Counted from the first letter of the stretch, positions 14,336-23,299 are shown. The stretch: DNA of 64,000 bases from Tolypothrix sp. FACHB-123 (GCF_014697075.1 NZ_JACJRE010000043.1:1-64000), one strand, 5' to 3'. The notes: a model not told the origin generated them from the sequence alone. Numbers and translations are program-made.

Positions 14336-15730
14336 TTAAGACATTACTGACTTAATATCCCTATTACTAGGGTTCCCAGGCTCAACACGATTGCCGCGAG
14401 GGCGTGCTGATAACTCCTTGCATTGTTTTGGGCGTTTAAGTTCCGGGCAGTCCACCCGTACTATAGAATAAGCTCTATCTCTGATGTTTTTAGCTGCATT
14501 AATGTCAGCGTGGTCAAAATGTCCACACTGAGTACAAATGAACTTTTCGCCATCACGATTAGACGCATCAACATGACCACAGTTTTGACATTTTTGGCTG
14601 GTGTATTTTGGGCTTACCTTAAGTACAACCTTTCCATGCTTTGCAGCAAGATAATCGATTTTCAATACCAATTCACCCCAGCTAGCATCAAAGATTGAAC
14701 GATTTAAACCTTTCTTTCTTGATTGTCCATTCTTTAAAAATCTACCACTCTCTTCATCTACTTTCGGCTTACAACGTCTCTTCATTGCTGAAACATTTAA
14801 GTCTTCAATGGCAATAGCATCAACGTTTCTAGAAACAATTTTGTTAGCTACATACCATTGATAGCAGTCGCGTTTATCTGCAATCTTTTTGTGAAACTTA
14901 CCTACATTTGTAGCTGCTTTTTTACGATTTTTACTCCCTTTAGCTTTCCGATTAACTCTACGTTGTCTGATTTTTAAAGTGACTTTAGTTTTCTTATTGG
15001 TAGCAAATTTAGGATTTTCAATCTGGTAGCCATCAGATAGATGCACTAACTTGGTGATACCTAAATCGCACCCGATTATATTGTTAACTTCAGTGAAAGG
15101 TTTAACAATATAATCTGGTACTGCTCTATCCTCAATTCTTAGCGATACATACCACCCATCTTGACGTTTACGGATTGTGGCAGCTTTAATTTTAAAACCA
15201 TCAGGTATTGGTCGAGAGTTAAAGAATCTCATCCAACCAAGCTTGGGGAGGTAGATTTTATTCCCTTGGACTTTCACACCAATTACGTATGTAAAAGATG
15301 TGAAGTTAGAACGGTTTTTAAATTTAGGAAATCCACGTCCATCAAAGAAATTTTTGTAGGCAACATCCAAGCGTTTTACATTTTGCTGCAACACTGTTGA
15401 ATCAATATCAGCATACCAAGGTCTAGCCTTTTTTAATGTAGGTAATGCCGCATCTTGAATCATTCCCGCACTACGTCTAGGATTTTTATCTCCTGAATTC
15501 TTCCAAGGTTCTCCCGTTGCACCATTTTTGCTAACAAAACAAGTTATAGGACAAGCAAGAGCCTTGGTTCTAATATTACAATAGTCACCCTGGATAAATT
15601 GTTGGGCATATTGGGTTAATCTGTCATTCAAACACCAGTTGTAGTGCGAACGTAACATATCCACCCAATTACTCATTGTTGATGATTGTGTAATGTTAGG
15701 ACGTAGCTTATACACATAGTTTGTTAGCAA
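14336..15730 (-). CDS. tnpB: TnpB RNA-guided nuclease (IS200/IS605 family)
   Basis: The 464-residue protein has the N-terminal OrfB/HTH-like region (YKLRPNITQSSTMSNWVDML), then a RuvC fold with catalytic Asp in IIGCDLGITKL (about 221), Glu in IAIEDLNVSAM (about 307) and Asp in HADINAAKNI (about 404). A zinc finger is present: CQNCGH with CTQCGH. All catalytic and zinc residues are intact. TnpB proteins are RNA-guided DNA nucleases that help retain the element. No tnpA is present, so mobility would need help in trans. It is divergent from a small RHH gene within the same element. Confidence 0.9.
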   Translation of the reverse strand: MLTNYVYKLRPNITQSSTMSNWVDMLRSHYNWCLNDRLTQYAQQFIQGDYCNIRTKALACPITCFVSKNGATGEPWKNSGDKNPRRSAGMIQDAALPTLKKARPWYADIDSTVLQQNVKRLDVAYKNFFDGRGFPKFKNRSNFTSFTYVIGVKVQGNKIYLPKLGWMRFFNSRPIPDGFKIKAATIRKRQDGWYVSLRIEDRAVPDYIVKPFTEVNNIIGCDLGITKLVHLSDGYQIENPKFATNKKTKVTLKIRQRRVNRKAKGSKNRKKAATNVGKFHKKIADKRDCYQWYVANKIVSRNVDAIAIEDLNVSAMKRRCKPKVDEESGRFLKNGQSRKKGLNRSIFDASWGELVLKIDYLAAKHGKVVLKVSPKYTSQKCQNCGHVDASNRDGEKFICTQCGHFDHADINAAKNIRDRAYSIVRVDCPELKRPKQCKELSARPRGNRVEPGNPSNRDIKSVMS

Positions 15731-15801
15731 GTTGTATCACCTCCTTGTTTGTTTCATCTCCAAGTAAAGTACCATTAATATGTACAAATTAAATACATAT
15801 C

Positions 15802-15957
15802 ATGGCTAAAAAAGGTTTGCATATTCTTTTAAGCGAACGCCGCATTAATAAGTTACGCTTATTAGCTGTTGAAAAAGATAAAACCATGACTCAAATCATT
15901 GAAGATTTGATTGATACGCTTCCAGAACCAAAAAAATCTAACAGCACTCAGCCCTAA
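15802..15957 (+). CDS. Ribbon-helix-helix protein linked to the TnpB element
   Basis: A 51-residue protein (MAKKGLHILLSERRINKLRL, then LAVEKDKTMTQIIEDLIDTL and a polar tail) shows the RHH pattern: a short beta strand, then two helices with TMTQIIEDLI as the second. It is divergently transcribed from tnpB with a 71-base gap, so it may repress tnpB and itself. Its stop codon lies inside a GCCCTAAAGGGC hairpin. Confidence 0.7.
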   Translation: MAKKGLHILLSERRINKLRLLAVEKDKTMTQIIEDLIDTLPEPKKSNSTQP

Positions 15958-16035
15958 AGGGCTTAAACGGCTTTCATCCCTTGTCTGAAGCACGTATGTG
16001 TATCTTTGCCACGCTTCGATACACATACTCAAGGG
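15951..16035. repeat. Hairpins at the probable left end of the TnpB element
   Basis: GCCCTAAAGGGC (15951-15962) is a short terminator-like stem at the RHH stop codon. Next, GTATGTGTATC (15994-16004) pairs with GATACACATAC (16018-16028), an 11 bp stem enclosed by CCCTTG and CAAGGG. Imperfect palindromes like this are the ends recognised by Y1 transposases. The exact left boundary is not determined. The rest of the gap to 16323 holds one HIP1 site and nothing else I can support. Confidence 0.5.
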
Positions 16036-16323
16036 CTTTCAGCCTGTCTTTCTGTAAGTTTAAATAAATAGCCGAAGAATTGGTTGATAAAAGGCTACTG
16101 AATCAGGTTAATTTAAGAAAATATTGAGCATTGCGATCGCCGATCAGTTGCAGAAAAACCTAACTGATGAAACACTGGTAAGGTTACTATTCAAGTAAGA
16201 TTTCATTCTCCTTTAATTTTGCTAAAAGCCTCATCTGTTTGTTAACAAGCGAATTAAGCAAAAGAGTTGACTTTTAGCCCATGAAGTAGCCATGCAATGA
16301 GTATGTATTGCTGGTGATTATAG

Positions 16324-16629
16324 TTACAAATCAAAATCAAGGGTGAACGTTTCACCGTTTAAATCCTTTTGTTCTTCGAGTGCAGATGGATTTGTAGTCT
16401 GCTCCTCAAGTTGATTTTGGTTTATGGTAATAGGATTAACAACAGGTGTATGTGAAACTGCTTGTTGTATTGGGAATGCACCCTTTTTAAAGGCAAAATA
16501 GCAGTCAATAATAAAGTAAAGCGTTTCCAGATAACTTTTATCTAGTTGTTGTGACTCAGCAAAGATACGTTCACGATAGCTATCTTTAATCCGGATTTTT
16601 TCTGGTGTTAAATTTTGTTTATCTGCCAT
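16324..16629 (-). CDS. ParR-like partner of the actin-like protein
   Basis: The 101-residue protein starts with a basic RHH-like region (KIRIKDSYRERIFAESQQLD, SYLETLYFIIDCYFAFKKG) and ends in an acidic, disordered tail (LNGETFTLDFDL). It lies 111 bp downstream of the ParM-like gene on the same strand. Small RHH proteins with a C-terminal tail in this position are the ParR/StbB adaptors that join centromere repeats to the filament. The assignment rests on gene order and general architecture. Confidence 0.55.
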   Translation of the reverse strand: MADKQNLTPEKIRIKDSYRERIFAESQQLDKSYLETLYFIIDCYFAFKKGAFPIQQAVSHTPVVNPITINQNQLEEQTTNPSALEEQKDLNGETFTLDFDL

Positions 16630-16740
16630 TGTGATTATTTCTCAAATGTGATGAGCTTTCTTTTAGGGTTTGGATTTCAGAGTACGAGAGTTCACCAATC
16701 TATAATTTTCAACGAGGCATTGAGCCAATCTGATATGGGT

Positions 16741-17691
16741 TCACGAATTTTTTTTCACAATCGCTTTAGCCATTTCTAGAAGTCCACAAGCATTAGCTTC
16801 TACGGGATTATCCAGAATTTTGAACCCGTTCTTCTCTAAGAGCTTCTTAAATCCAGGCAACAAGCAACCTCCACCAATCGCCCAAATTTCATCTCCAGTG
16901 TGTTTGGCATCAAGTGTGAGATTCACAACTTTCTTCAAGTATTTTTCATACCAGTCTTTTAAACAAGCGCTATAAACATCTTTGATATCAATGTCACGGC
17001 TATACTTGGTATGTCCCATTTCTAGACAAAATCTAATTTTTGATGGGTCACCGATTTTCCCGCCATTAAGATGTTTCATCTTTTGGGAGATATCCTCTAT
17101 GAGGACTTCTACACCCGTGGGATAAGGAGTGTGAACTTCACGCTTACCTTGGCTGTAACGGGAATACAGAGTAGTACCGTTGCCAAAGTCTAAAACAGTT
17201 AATTTTGGGGGAAGTTGTTGCCCAAACAATGCACCCATTCCCTCTGGGACGACTTTGAGTACTTCAATCTTTACCTCTGAAACTTTGCCAGCAAGTATTG
17301 GTTGGTATTCACCGTTGAGTACTTGTTTCAAGTCTTCTGCCAAAGCGACATCATGTAAACTAACAACTAACTTTAAATGCCAAGCTTTACGATGTGGTAA
17401 ATGTGCCAAGGCACCCAATAATGTAATTAGTGCATTATTGACTTTGTTCTCGTTGTTATCTGTATTGCGGTCGAAATGATAACCTGTACGAAAAGCAGAT
17501 TCTCCTACTGTGTAGGCAGTACCATTGAAAACTACTCTTCCGGGAACATCTTCCATCTCAACAGAAGAGATATAACTGGGGACGCGAACAACATCAAAGC
17601 CATCGACTAAAAGTTTGATGCTACCGTAACCGTTATCAAAGCCGGAGGGAAAAATTTTTTGTAAGGCATGAATGTTGGTCATAGGGGTCAA
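16741..17691 (-). CDS. ParM/StbA-like actin-family plasmid segregation ATPase
   Basis: The 316-residue protein has the actin/Hsp70 nucleotide-binding signature: phosphate-1 loop FDNGYGSIKLLVDG (about residues 18-31), phosphate-2 loop VLDFGNGTTLY (about 165-175) and adenosine motif IWAIGGGCLLPGF (about 270-282). Size and motif spacing fit ParM/Alp-type proteins, which polymerise into filaments that push plasmid copies apart. Upstream lies a region of GGGGTATA repeats, the probable centromere/operator. It is followed by a ParR-like gene. A start two codons inside (MTNIHA) is also possible. Confidence 0.8.
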   Translation of the reverse strand: MTPMTNIHALQKIFPSGFDNGYGSIKLLVDGFDVVRVPSYISSVEMEDVPGRVVFNGTAYTVGESAFRTGYHFDRNTDNNENKVNNALITLLGALAHLPHRKAWHLKLVVSLHDVALAEDLKQVLNGEYQPILAGKVSEVKIEVLKVVPEGMGALFGQQLPPKLTVLDFGNGTTLYSRYSQGKREVHTPYPTGVEVLIEDISQKMKHLNGGKIGDPSKIRFCLEMGHTKYSRDIDIKDVYSACLKDWYEKYLKKVVNLTLDAKHTGDEIWAIGGGCLLPGFKKLLEKNGFKILDNPVEANACGLLEMAKAIVKKNS

Positions 17692-17824
17692 GTGGGGTAT
17701 AAAGTATTAATGAGTCAAAAATACCCTAAGCATCACCTATATATACCCTAAATAGGGGTTAAATTGAGAAAGAAAATTCCCAAGTATTTATGGGGTATAT
17801 ATAGCACCCATTTATACCCCATAA
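17684..17824. promoter_or_regulatory. Centromere/operator-like GGGGTATA repeats of ParM system 1
   Basis: GGGGTATAAA (17694-17703), ATACCCTAA (17721-17729), ATATACCCTAAATAGGGGTT (17741-17760) and a perfect 12 bp inverted repeat TTATGGGGTATA/TATACCCCATAA (17788-17799 and 17813-17824) form a cluster around the start of the ParM-like gene. Both orientations are present. The rest of the gap up to 18013 leads into the broken transposase. Confidence 0.65.
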
Positions 17825-18013
17825 AAAATTGTGAAACTTTTTAGGAGAAGTTTTGCAGCTCTACTTAACTGCTATTCTGCTCTGAAATACTTACCTAAAC
17901 TTATTTAAACTTGTTGATTACTCCCGGTTCGCTCATTTTTTGAGGAGTTAGGAAAAGAAGTATACCGAAAGACATATTTCCAAAAATGAGTAAATCGGTA
18001 TAGGTTCAGAATT

Positions 18014-19478
18014 ATGGCAACTGAACCCATAATTACAAACGAAAGAGTCGATGATATACCCGTACTTCTGACACAAATACAGAAGATGGGGATAGGCAAG
18101 TTAATCGATAAGCACTTTCCGACACATGGAAATTGGCAAGGTGAGAGTTTGGGGAGCGTAGCGGTAATTTGGTTAACACACATATTATCGCAAGCAGATC
18201 ATCGTTTAAATCACGTCCAAGGCTGGGCTTCCAAGCGTTTGGAAACTTTAAAAACACTGATGGGCGATTCCTTACAGGAATTAGACTTGACGGATGATCG
18301 GCTAGAAGCGGTATTACGCTACCTTAATTGTGATGAAAACTGGTCTGTATTTGAGTCAGAACTAGGGAGTAATTTGCTGTGTGTCTACGATCTCAAACCA
18401 GAACGGGTACGTTTGGATAGTACAACCGCATCGAGCCACTGTGGGGTAAATCCCGAAGGACTATTTCAATGGGGACATAGCAAAGATCATCGTCCGGACT
18501 TGGCACAAGTCAAGGAGGATGTTATCGACATTAGACCCATTAGGGATGCCAATTGCAACGGAAATCTTGTCAGGGGAAAAAGCCGATGACCCGTTATATA
18601 TTCCAGCCATAGAAAGAGTACGTTCAACAATAAAACAGTCAGAATTACTATATATTGGTGACTGTAAAATGGCATCAATTGGGACGAGAACCCATATTGT
18701 GTTGGGTGGTGATTTTTATCTATGTCCTTTAAATGCCAAGCAATCGCCAAGAGAAAAATTAATAGAATATCTTCAACCAGTTTGGGATATAAAACAAGAG
18801 TTGACTATTATCAATTACGATTATGCAGACGGAAAAACTAGAGATATTGCTGTTCGCGGAGCGTCCCGCAGGGAAGGATTTGAACTAAAATTTCTCCAAA
18901 AGGTAGAGATTGACGGACAACGCCAGTTCGCTCAACGGGGGGAACCCCCGCACGCGACTGGCTCAGAAATATCTTGGGAAGAGCGACAATTAGTAGTACG
19001 TTCATTTGCCATTGCACAGACAGAAGAAAATTATCTACGCGAACGTATACAGAAAAGCTCTGATGCTCTCGAACAACTCAAAATACCTCGGCGTGGCAAG
19101 AAAAAACTCACCTCACCTGATGAATGGGAATCATCTGTAGCAGCTATTCTTAAACGTTATCGAACTAATGGTTTATTTAAAATTGATATTCAAACCCAAC
19201 GAGTTCAAAAAGCTAAAAGGCGATATTTAGAACGTCAACCTCAAATAGTAGAAGAAGTTTCGTTTCACCTGGATTTTAGAATTGATGAAGATGCGCTTCG
19301 ACAACAAGTTCAACTGTTAGGGTGGCGTGTATATGTCACTAATAAACCTGAGTCTCAACTGACTTTGAAGCAAGCAGTTCGTGCTTATCGAGATGAGTAC
19401 TTAACAGAACGAGGATTTGCTCGACTTAAAGGCTTCCCTCTCTCTTTAACTCCGATTTATTTACAATGGATTCTATAG
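18014..19478 (+). pseudogene. IS1634-type transposase, frameshifted and 3'-truncated
   Basis: The first frame gives the N-terminal half (HILSQADHRLNHVQGWASKR, LKPERVRLDSTTASSHCGVN, with the catalytic Asp in RLDSTTAS). After HRPDLAQVK the homology jumps to a second frame (LSTLDPLGMPIATEILSGEK, ELLYIGDCKMASIGTR with the second Asp). One extra base near 18515 explains the break. Within the second frame, GC-rich dispersed repeats are inserted in frame (RGASRREG, RQFAQRGEPPHATGSE). The end, RGFARLKGFPLSLTPIYLQW, lacks the usual last 30-50 residues. It is therefore inactive. It sits between the ParM centromere-like region and parB. Confidence 0.85.
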
Positions 19479-19500
19479 AAAATTAATTATTCGCGAAGCA

Positions 19501-20463
19501 TTACTCTTGCTGCATTAATGCTTCGAGTTGTGCCAGCAGTTTTTCTACTTGTGTTTTTTTCTTGGGGTCATCCCACAATTTAGCTTTTTTGAATCGTCGC
19601 AGGGTATCATCAACACGCTCTTTGAGGTCTGTCGTCTCTGTTTGAGAAGATGAGCGCGATTCAGACTGCTGCTCAATAACTTGGATTTTCTGTTTGATTT
19701 CGCTCAGGGATAGATTATGTTCAATTGCTATGTTTAGCAGTTCATCTCTGGTTTTTTCATTTTTAACTCGTGCGATCGCTCGTGCTTTAGTGTACTCAAG
19801 TTTCCCCGAACGCAAAACTGACAGCACATCAGACGGCAGACTAAGCAGTGGAAGGCGGTTGCGAACAAAAGAATCCCACTTCATGCGTCCTAAAGCTATA
19901 AATACCTCTTCAACAAGCAGAGTTTGAGAGTTACCCGTAACGTTACGGGTAATTTTACCTTTAGCTTCATTGTCCATTTTTTGCAACAGTTTGACGGTTT
20001 CGTCAACGCTGATTTCTAACCGCAACGCCAACAGTTCGAGGATACCTTCAGTTTCTTCTAGGGGGTTGAGGTCTTCACGTTGTAGGTTTTCAACGAGGCG
20101 TACTTGATATGTAGTCGCATCGTCCATTTCCCTGGCAACAATAGGTACTTCGATTAATCCTGCCATTGTTGCCGCTCTGTAGCGTCGTTCCCCTGCGACC
20201 AATTCATAATGTCCCCCAGGCAGTGGACGTACTAACAGAGGTTCGAGAATACCTAATTCTTTGATCGAGCGTGATAGTTCTTCAAGCTTTTGGGGATCGA
20301 AATAGCGCCGGGGTTGCGAGGAAGGCAGCTTGATTTTAGTAATGTCAATAGTGGAACTAGCATTGGCTTGATTATCAGGCTGCGTGGTATCTGCACTGCT
20401 ACCGAACAGCAGTTCAACGGGTTTTTTGATGGCGGCGTAGGGTTCGTTACGCTTTTTATTCAC
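19501..20463 (-). CDS. parB: Plasmid partition protein ParB
   Basis: The 320-residue protein has the ParB/Spo0J N-terminal CTPase domain with PRRYFDPQKLEELSRSIKEL, the GERRYRAA box (about residues 91-98) and LVENLQREDLNPLEE, then a central HTH region and a C-terminal dimerisation part (RRFKKAKLWDDPKKKTQVEK). Its ATG overlaps the parA stop (ATGA, 20460-20463), so the two are translationally coupled. It binds parS sites and activates the ParA ATPase. No clear parS palindrome was identified. Confidence 0.93.
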   Translation of the reverse strand: MNKKRNEPYAAIKKPVELLFGSSADTTQPDNQANASSTIDITKIKLPSSQPRRYFDPQKLEELSRSIKELGILEPLLVRPLPGGHYELVAGERRYRAATMAGLIEVPIVAREMDDATTYQVRLVENLQREDLNPLEETEGILELLALRLEISVDETVKLLQKMDNEAKGKITRNVTGNSQTLLVEEVFIALGRMKWDSFVRNRLPLLSLPSDVLSVLRSGKLEYTKARAIARVKNEKTRDELLNIAIEHNLSLSEIKQKIQVIEQQSESRSSSQTETTDLKERVDDTLRRFKKAKLWDDPKKKTQVEKLLAQLEALMQQE

Positions 20464-21233
20464 TGTTTTACTTCGAGTTTATCTAAACTGTTGGCAATTT
20501 TTTTGAGTACGCTGACAGCAGAATGATTTTTATCAAACAATGCTAAAGGTACTCTACGCTCGGACGCATCGGCAAAAGCAATAGATTTTGGAATGGGTGG
20601 GTATACAGTACCAATATCTGATAGTTGTTCTTGCACAGCTTTCACAGTCCGAGACTCTTGGGCAGTGCGACCATCAAACATTGTGGGAACAAACCCCGCA
20701 AATTGTAAACTGGGGTTTGTATGACTGCGTACTTGGGCTACCGTACTAAGTAAAAGTTCTGTTCCTTTGAATGATTTAAACTGGCATTGTATCGGAACAA
20801 GAATGTGAGTAGCAGCAGTCAAACTAATAACACTGAGTAACCCTAAAGAAGGGGGACAGTCGATCAGAATAAAGTCGTAATTATCCTGCACTGTGGCAAG
20901 TGCATTTTTTAGACGATATTCTCTGGCGATCGCACTTGCTAACTGCATTTCACTAACCGCTAGGTTAATATCAGCAGGGACAAGCGCCATACCGTGAATC
21001 AGTTCAGGATAAATAGGTAATGACTTGTTGTCAACAATTGTTTGTTGGATACTTTGCTCTAATTCGTCGGGTTCAAGCCCCATGAAAGTAGTCAGGCTAG
21101 CTTGTGGGTCCATGTCTACCAACAAGACACGACGTTTTTTAAGTGCCAGATGATAGCCTAAATTTTGAGTAAGTGTGGTTTTAGCAACACCACCACTTTG
21201 GTTAAACAGCGTAATAATGCAGGTTTTGTTCAC
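20460..21233 (-). CDS. parA: Plasmid partition ATPase ParA
   Basis: ParA/MinD-type ATPase with a deviant Walker A, FNQSGGVAKTTLTQNLG, in which the usual KGGVGK is SGGVAK and the signature Lys at the first position is Ser. VLLVDMDPQASLT (A') and FILIDCPPSLG (Walker B) follow. The GTG at 21233 puts the Walker loop near the N-terminus as in the family. The frame is open to a TTG at 21398, but the extra 55 residues look non-homologous and lie next to a TnpB insertion. Forms a dynamic DNA-bound gradient that positions plasmids through ParB. Confidence 0.9.
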   Translation of the reverse strand: MNKTCIITLFNQSGGVAKTTLTQNLGYHLALKKRRVLLVDMDPQASLTTFMGLEPDELEQSIQQTIVDNKSLPIYPELIHGMALVPADINLAVSEMQLASAIAREYRLKNALATVQDNYDFILIDCPPSLGLLSVISLTAATHILVPIQCQFKSFKGTELLLSTVAQVRSHTNPSLQFAGFVPTMFDGRTAQESRTVKAVQEQLSDIGTVYPPIPKSIAFADASERRVPLALFDKNHSAVSVLKKIANSLDKLEVKQ

Positions 21234-21421
21234 AATTTTTGATAAAAGATTTTTTAGATCTGTCCTTAATACGCCAAATTTTATCGGAGGGGGTGATTTT
21301 ACACAATCTGTAGCGAGTGCGATCGCATTCTTTTTCTGTGATGCAGCAGCTAAGTAAGCACAATAAACAAATTTTTCTAAATAGTTGAAGTCAATCAATC
21401 TTACAGTACTAGCGTGAACTA

Positions 21422-21450
21422 CCTACACTGACCTTGCGGTACAGTGTAGG
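21422..21450. repeat. Right-end hairpin of the second TnpB element
   Basis: CCTACACTG (21422-21430) pairs with CAGTGTAGG (21442-21450) around an 11-base loop, overlapping the stop of the tnpB remnant on the minus strand, as expected for an IS605-type right end. Confidence 0.55.
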
Positions 21451-22440
21451 CTTCCCAATTCATTGGGGATTGCCTCAACCTTCGTAGATTTTTTACGTCC
21501 CGAAGATTTTGGTCTTACATCCCCTCCAAGGGCAGAAGAGCTAGTTCCTAACTCCAAAAGTCGCAACCCTTCATTTCTAATATTTATTGCAGCATTAATA
21601 TCTCTATCATGCTGTTTTTGGCAGTGTGGACAATCTACAAACCTTACACCCAAAGAATCATACCCTTTCTGCAACATTGGGATTGGTAGTAGAGTCTCGC
21701 TACAAAGCTGAGAAGATGGGAAGAACCTTCCTATTTCTTGATAAGTGTGTCCAAATTTCTCAGCTTTGTATTTGAGCATGGTTTGAAACATACCCCAACC
21801 TTGATCTGATATCGATTTGGTAAGGTTGGGATTTTTAACCATATTCTTCACTGCTAAATCTTCTACACAAATAACTTGGTTTTCGTATGCTATTTTGTGA
21901 GATAGCTTGTGTAGAAAATCTTCACGGACTCTAGCTATTTTGCTAGAAACTTTTGCAACTAAACGCTTTGCTTTACAACGTTTGTTTGAAGCTTTATCTG
22001 TCTTTTTAGCTAATTTTTTCTGTTTACGCTTTCTATTTTTTTCTAGTTTGGCTAATTGCTTCTTAGGTAGATCGTATTTTGAACCTTCCGAAGTTATGGC
22101 AAAATTCTTTAATCCTAAATCAACTCCTATAGCTTCTCTAATCGCAACTACAGGATTGTCATTTTGGTTGAAAAGAATAGAAGCGTAATATTTACCATCT
22201 GCATTTCTCGATATTGTTACAGTCGTGAATTTCGCATCGGGTAGTTTCTTATGGAACACGGTTTTCATTATCCCTAAATTACCAGGAAACTTAATTACAG
22301 AGTTTTCTGGCATCAGTTTCACATTCTGAGGATATTGAATCGATTGTTTACCATGTTTAGATTTAAAGTTAGGGAATTTAGTACGACCTTCAAAGAAGTT
22401 GACAAACGCACTAGAAAGGTTAAATGTGTTCTCTACCTAT
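21423..22440 (-). pseudogene. tnpB: Second TnpB, N-terminally truncated and decayed
   Basis: An open frame from the ATG at 22322 gives 299 residues with RuvC blocks AIGVDLGLKNFAI, VICVEDLAVKNMV and HDRDINAAINIRNEG. Homologous sequence continues in frame upstream without a start (FVNFFEGRTKFPNFKSKHGK) until a stop near 22440, so the N-terminus is lost. The zinc finger is damaged: the first CxxC is replaced by a CSETLLPIPMLQKG insertion, while CPHC remains. It belongs to a different subfamily from the intact TnpB at 14336. Probably inactive. Confidence 0.75.
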
Positions 22441-22456
22441 TGATAGAGCCACTTTC

Positions 22457-22473
22457 TTGTGTAGACTACACAA
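22457..22473. promoter_or_regulatory. Perfect palindrome upstream of the T4SS operon
   Basis: TTGTGTAG-A-CTACACAA is a perfect dyad 258 bp before the first secretion gene. It may be part of the TnpB left end or an operator. The region to 22730 is AT-rich with no gene and presumably holds the operon promoter. Confidence 0.4.
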
Positions 22474-22730
22474 AATTGATGTATAAATTAAAAAATAATT
22501 TTATGTATATTTACTTTATTTTATGAATATCATCCATATTTATAATTACTTAGGATTATATATTTTATGTAGAGTTACACAATTCAAAACTAATTTTCAG
22601 TAATCAATTTATCCAGAATAAATCATCAATTCTGAGAAAGAATAAATTGATAATATTCTCACATTAGGCTGATTATTATTAGGATATATACAAGTTATTA
22701 AAGATATAGAAAACTTGGTTGTGATTCTCT

Positions 22731-23291
22731 ATGTCTTCAATAAAGCTGTATCCAGAACGCCACATACAGAAGTATTCAACTAATCTGTATCCCCTGGTAA
22801 TTACTGCAAACGTGGCAATGGTCTTAGATGTAATTATTAACCATAGTCCCCTGAGCTTTTTAACATTTAGTTTAACAACATTAGGGACAGCAGTAATTAT
22901 TTGGCGGCGTGAGTTAGATGGGCTGCTTAATTTTTGTACCAAGCTAAATCGACGCTATAAATTCACTACACCTGCATTGACAATGCTAGGAACTTTTTCA
23001 TTGTTAGATGCACTATCAACTCCCGCAAAAGCACAGTTCTTCCAAAATGCACAAACTTGGATGACATCAAACTTTACAGGTGCTGGTCAAGCTATTCCTT
23101 TAGTCTTTAACGTGCTGCGTGGTTTATTTTTGATTTACTTGGGAATTTCTTTAGTAAAAGTCATACAATCCGCTCGTCAAGACGAAGATTGGCAAAATTT
23201 AGCCAGAACACCAATGATTATTCTAATTGCAGTGACTATGGGTGATATCTTGGCGAACTTAATTATTGGCAGTGGTGGTACAACTGGTTGA
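22731..23291 (+). CDS. VirB2-like pilin subunit with N-terminal extension
   Basis: The 186-residue protein has up to five hydrophobic segments. The second half matches VirB2/TrbC architecture: a signal-like helix ending STPAKAQF (about 97-104, likely cleavage after AKA), then two membrane helices (VFNVLRGLFLIYLGISLVKV and ARTPMIILIAVTMGDILANL) joined by a short charged loop. The first 80 residues add two more hydrophobic segments not found in typical VirB2. It is the first gene of the conjugation operon and is followed by VirB3- and VirB4-like genes, which supports the call. Confidence 0.65.
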   Translation: MSSIKLYPERHIQKYSTNLYPLVITANVAMVLDVIINHSPLSFLTFSLTTLGTAVIIWRRELDGLLNFCTKLNRRYKFTTPALTMLGTFSLLDALSTPAKAQFFQNAQTWMTSNFTGAGQAIPLVFNVLRGLFLIYLGISLVKVIQSARQDEDWQNLARTPMIILIAVTMGDILANLIIGSGGTTG

Positions 23292-23299
23292 GGTCGAAA

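Noticed and set aside
14336-15730. Cas12-type effector
   Set aside because: The length of 464 residues and the OrfB_IS605 layout, with its own end hairpins and no CRISPR repeats nearby, fit TnpB.
18014-19478. Programmed ribosomal frameshift in the IS1634-type transposase
   Set aside because: There is no classical slippery heptamer at the junction near 18515, the 3' end is missing as well, and this family is normally read from one frame; a simple mutation is more likely.
20460-21398. Full 312-residue ParA including the N-terminal extension
   Set aside because: The 55 extra residues lack ParA homology, begin at a TTG next to a TnpB end and have no ribosome binding site; the GTG at 21233 fits the family better.
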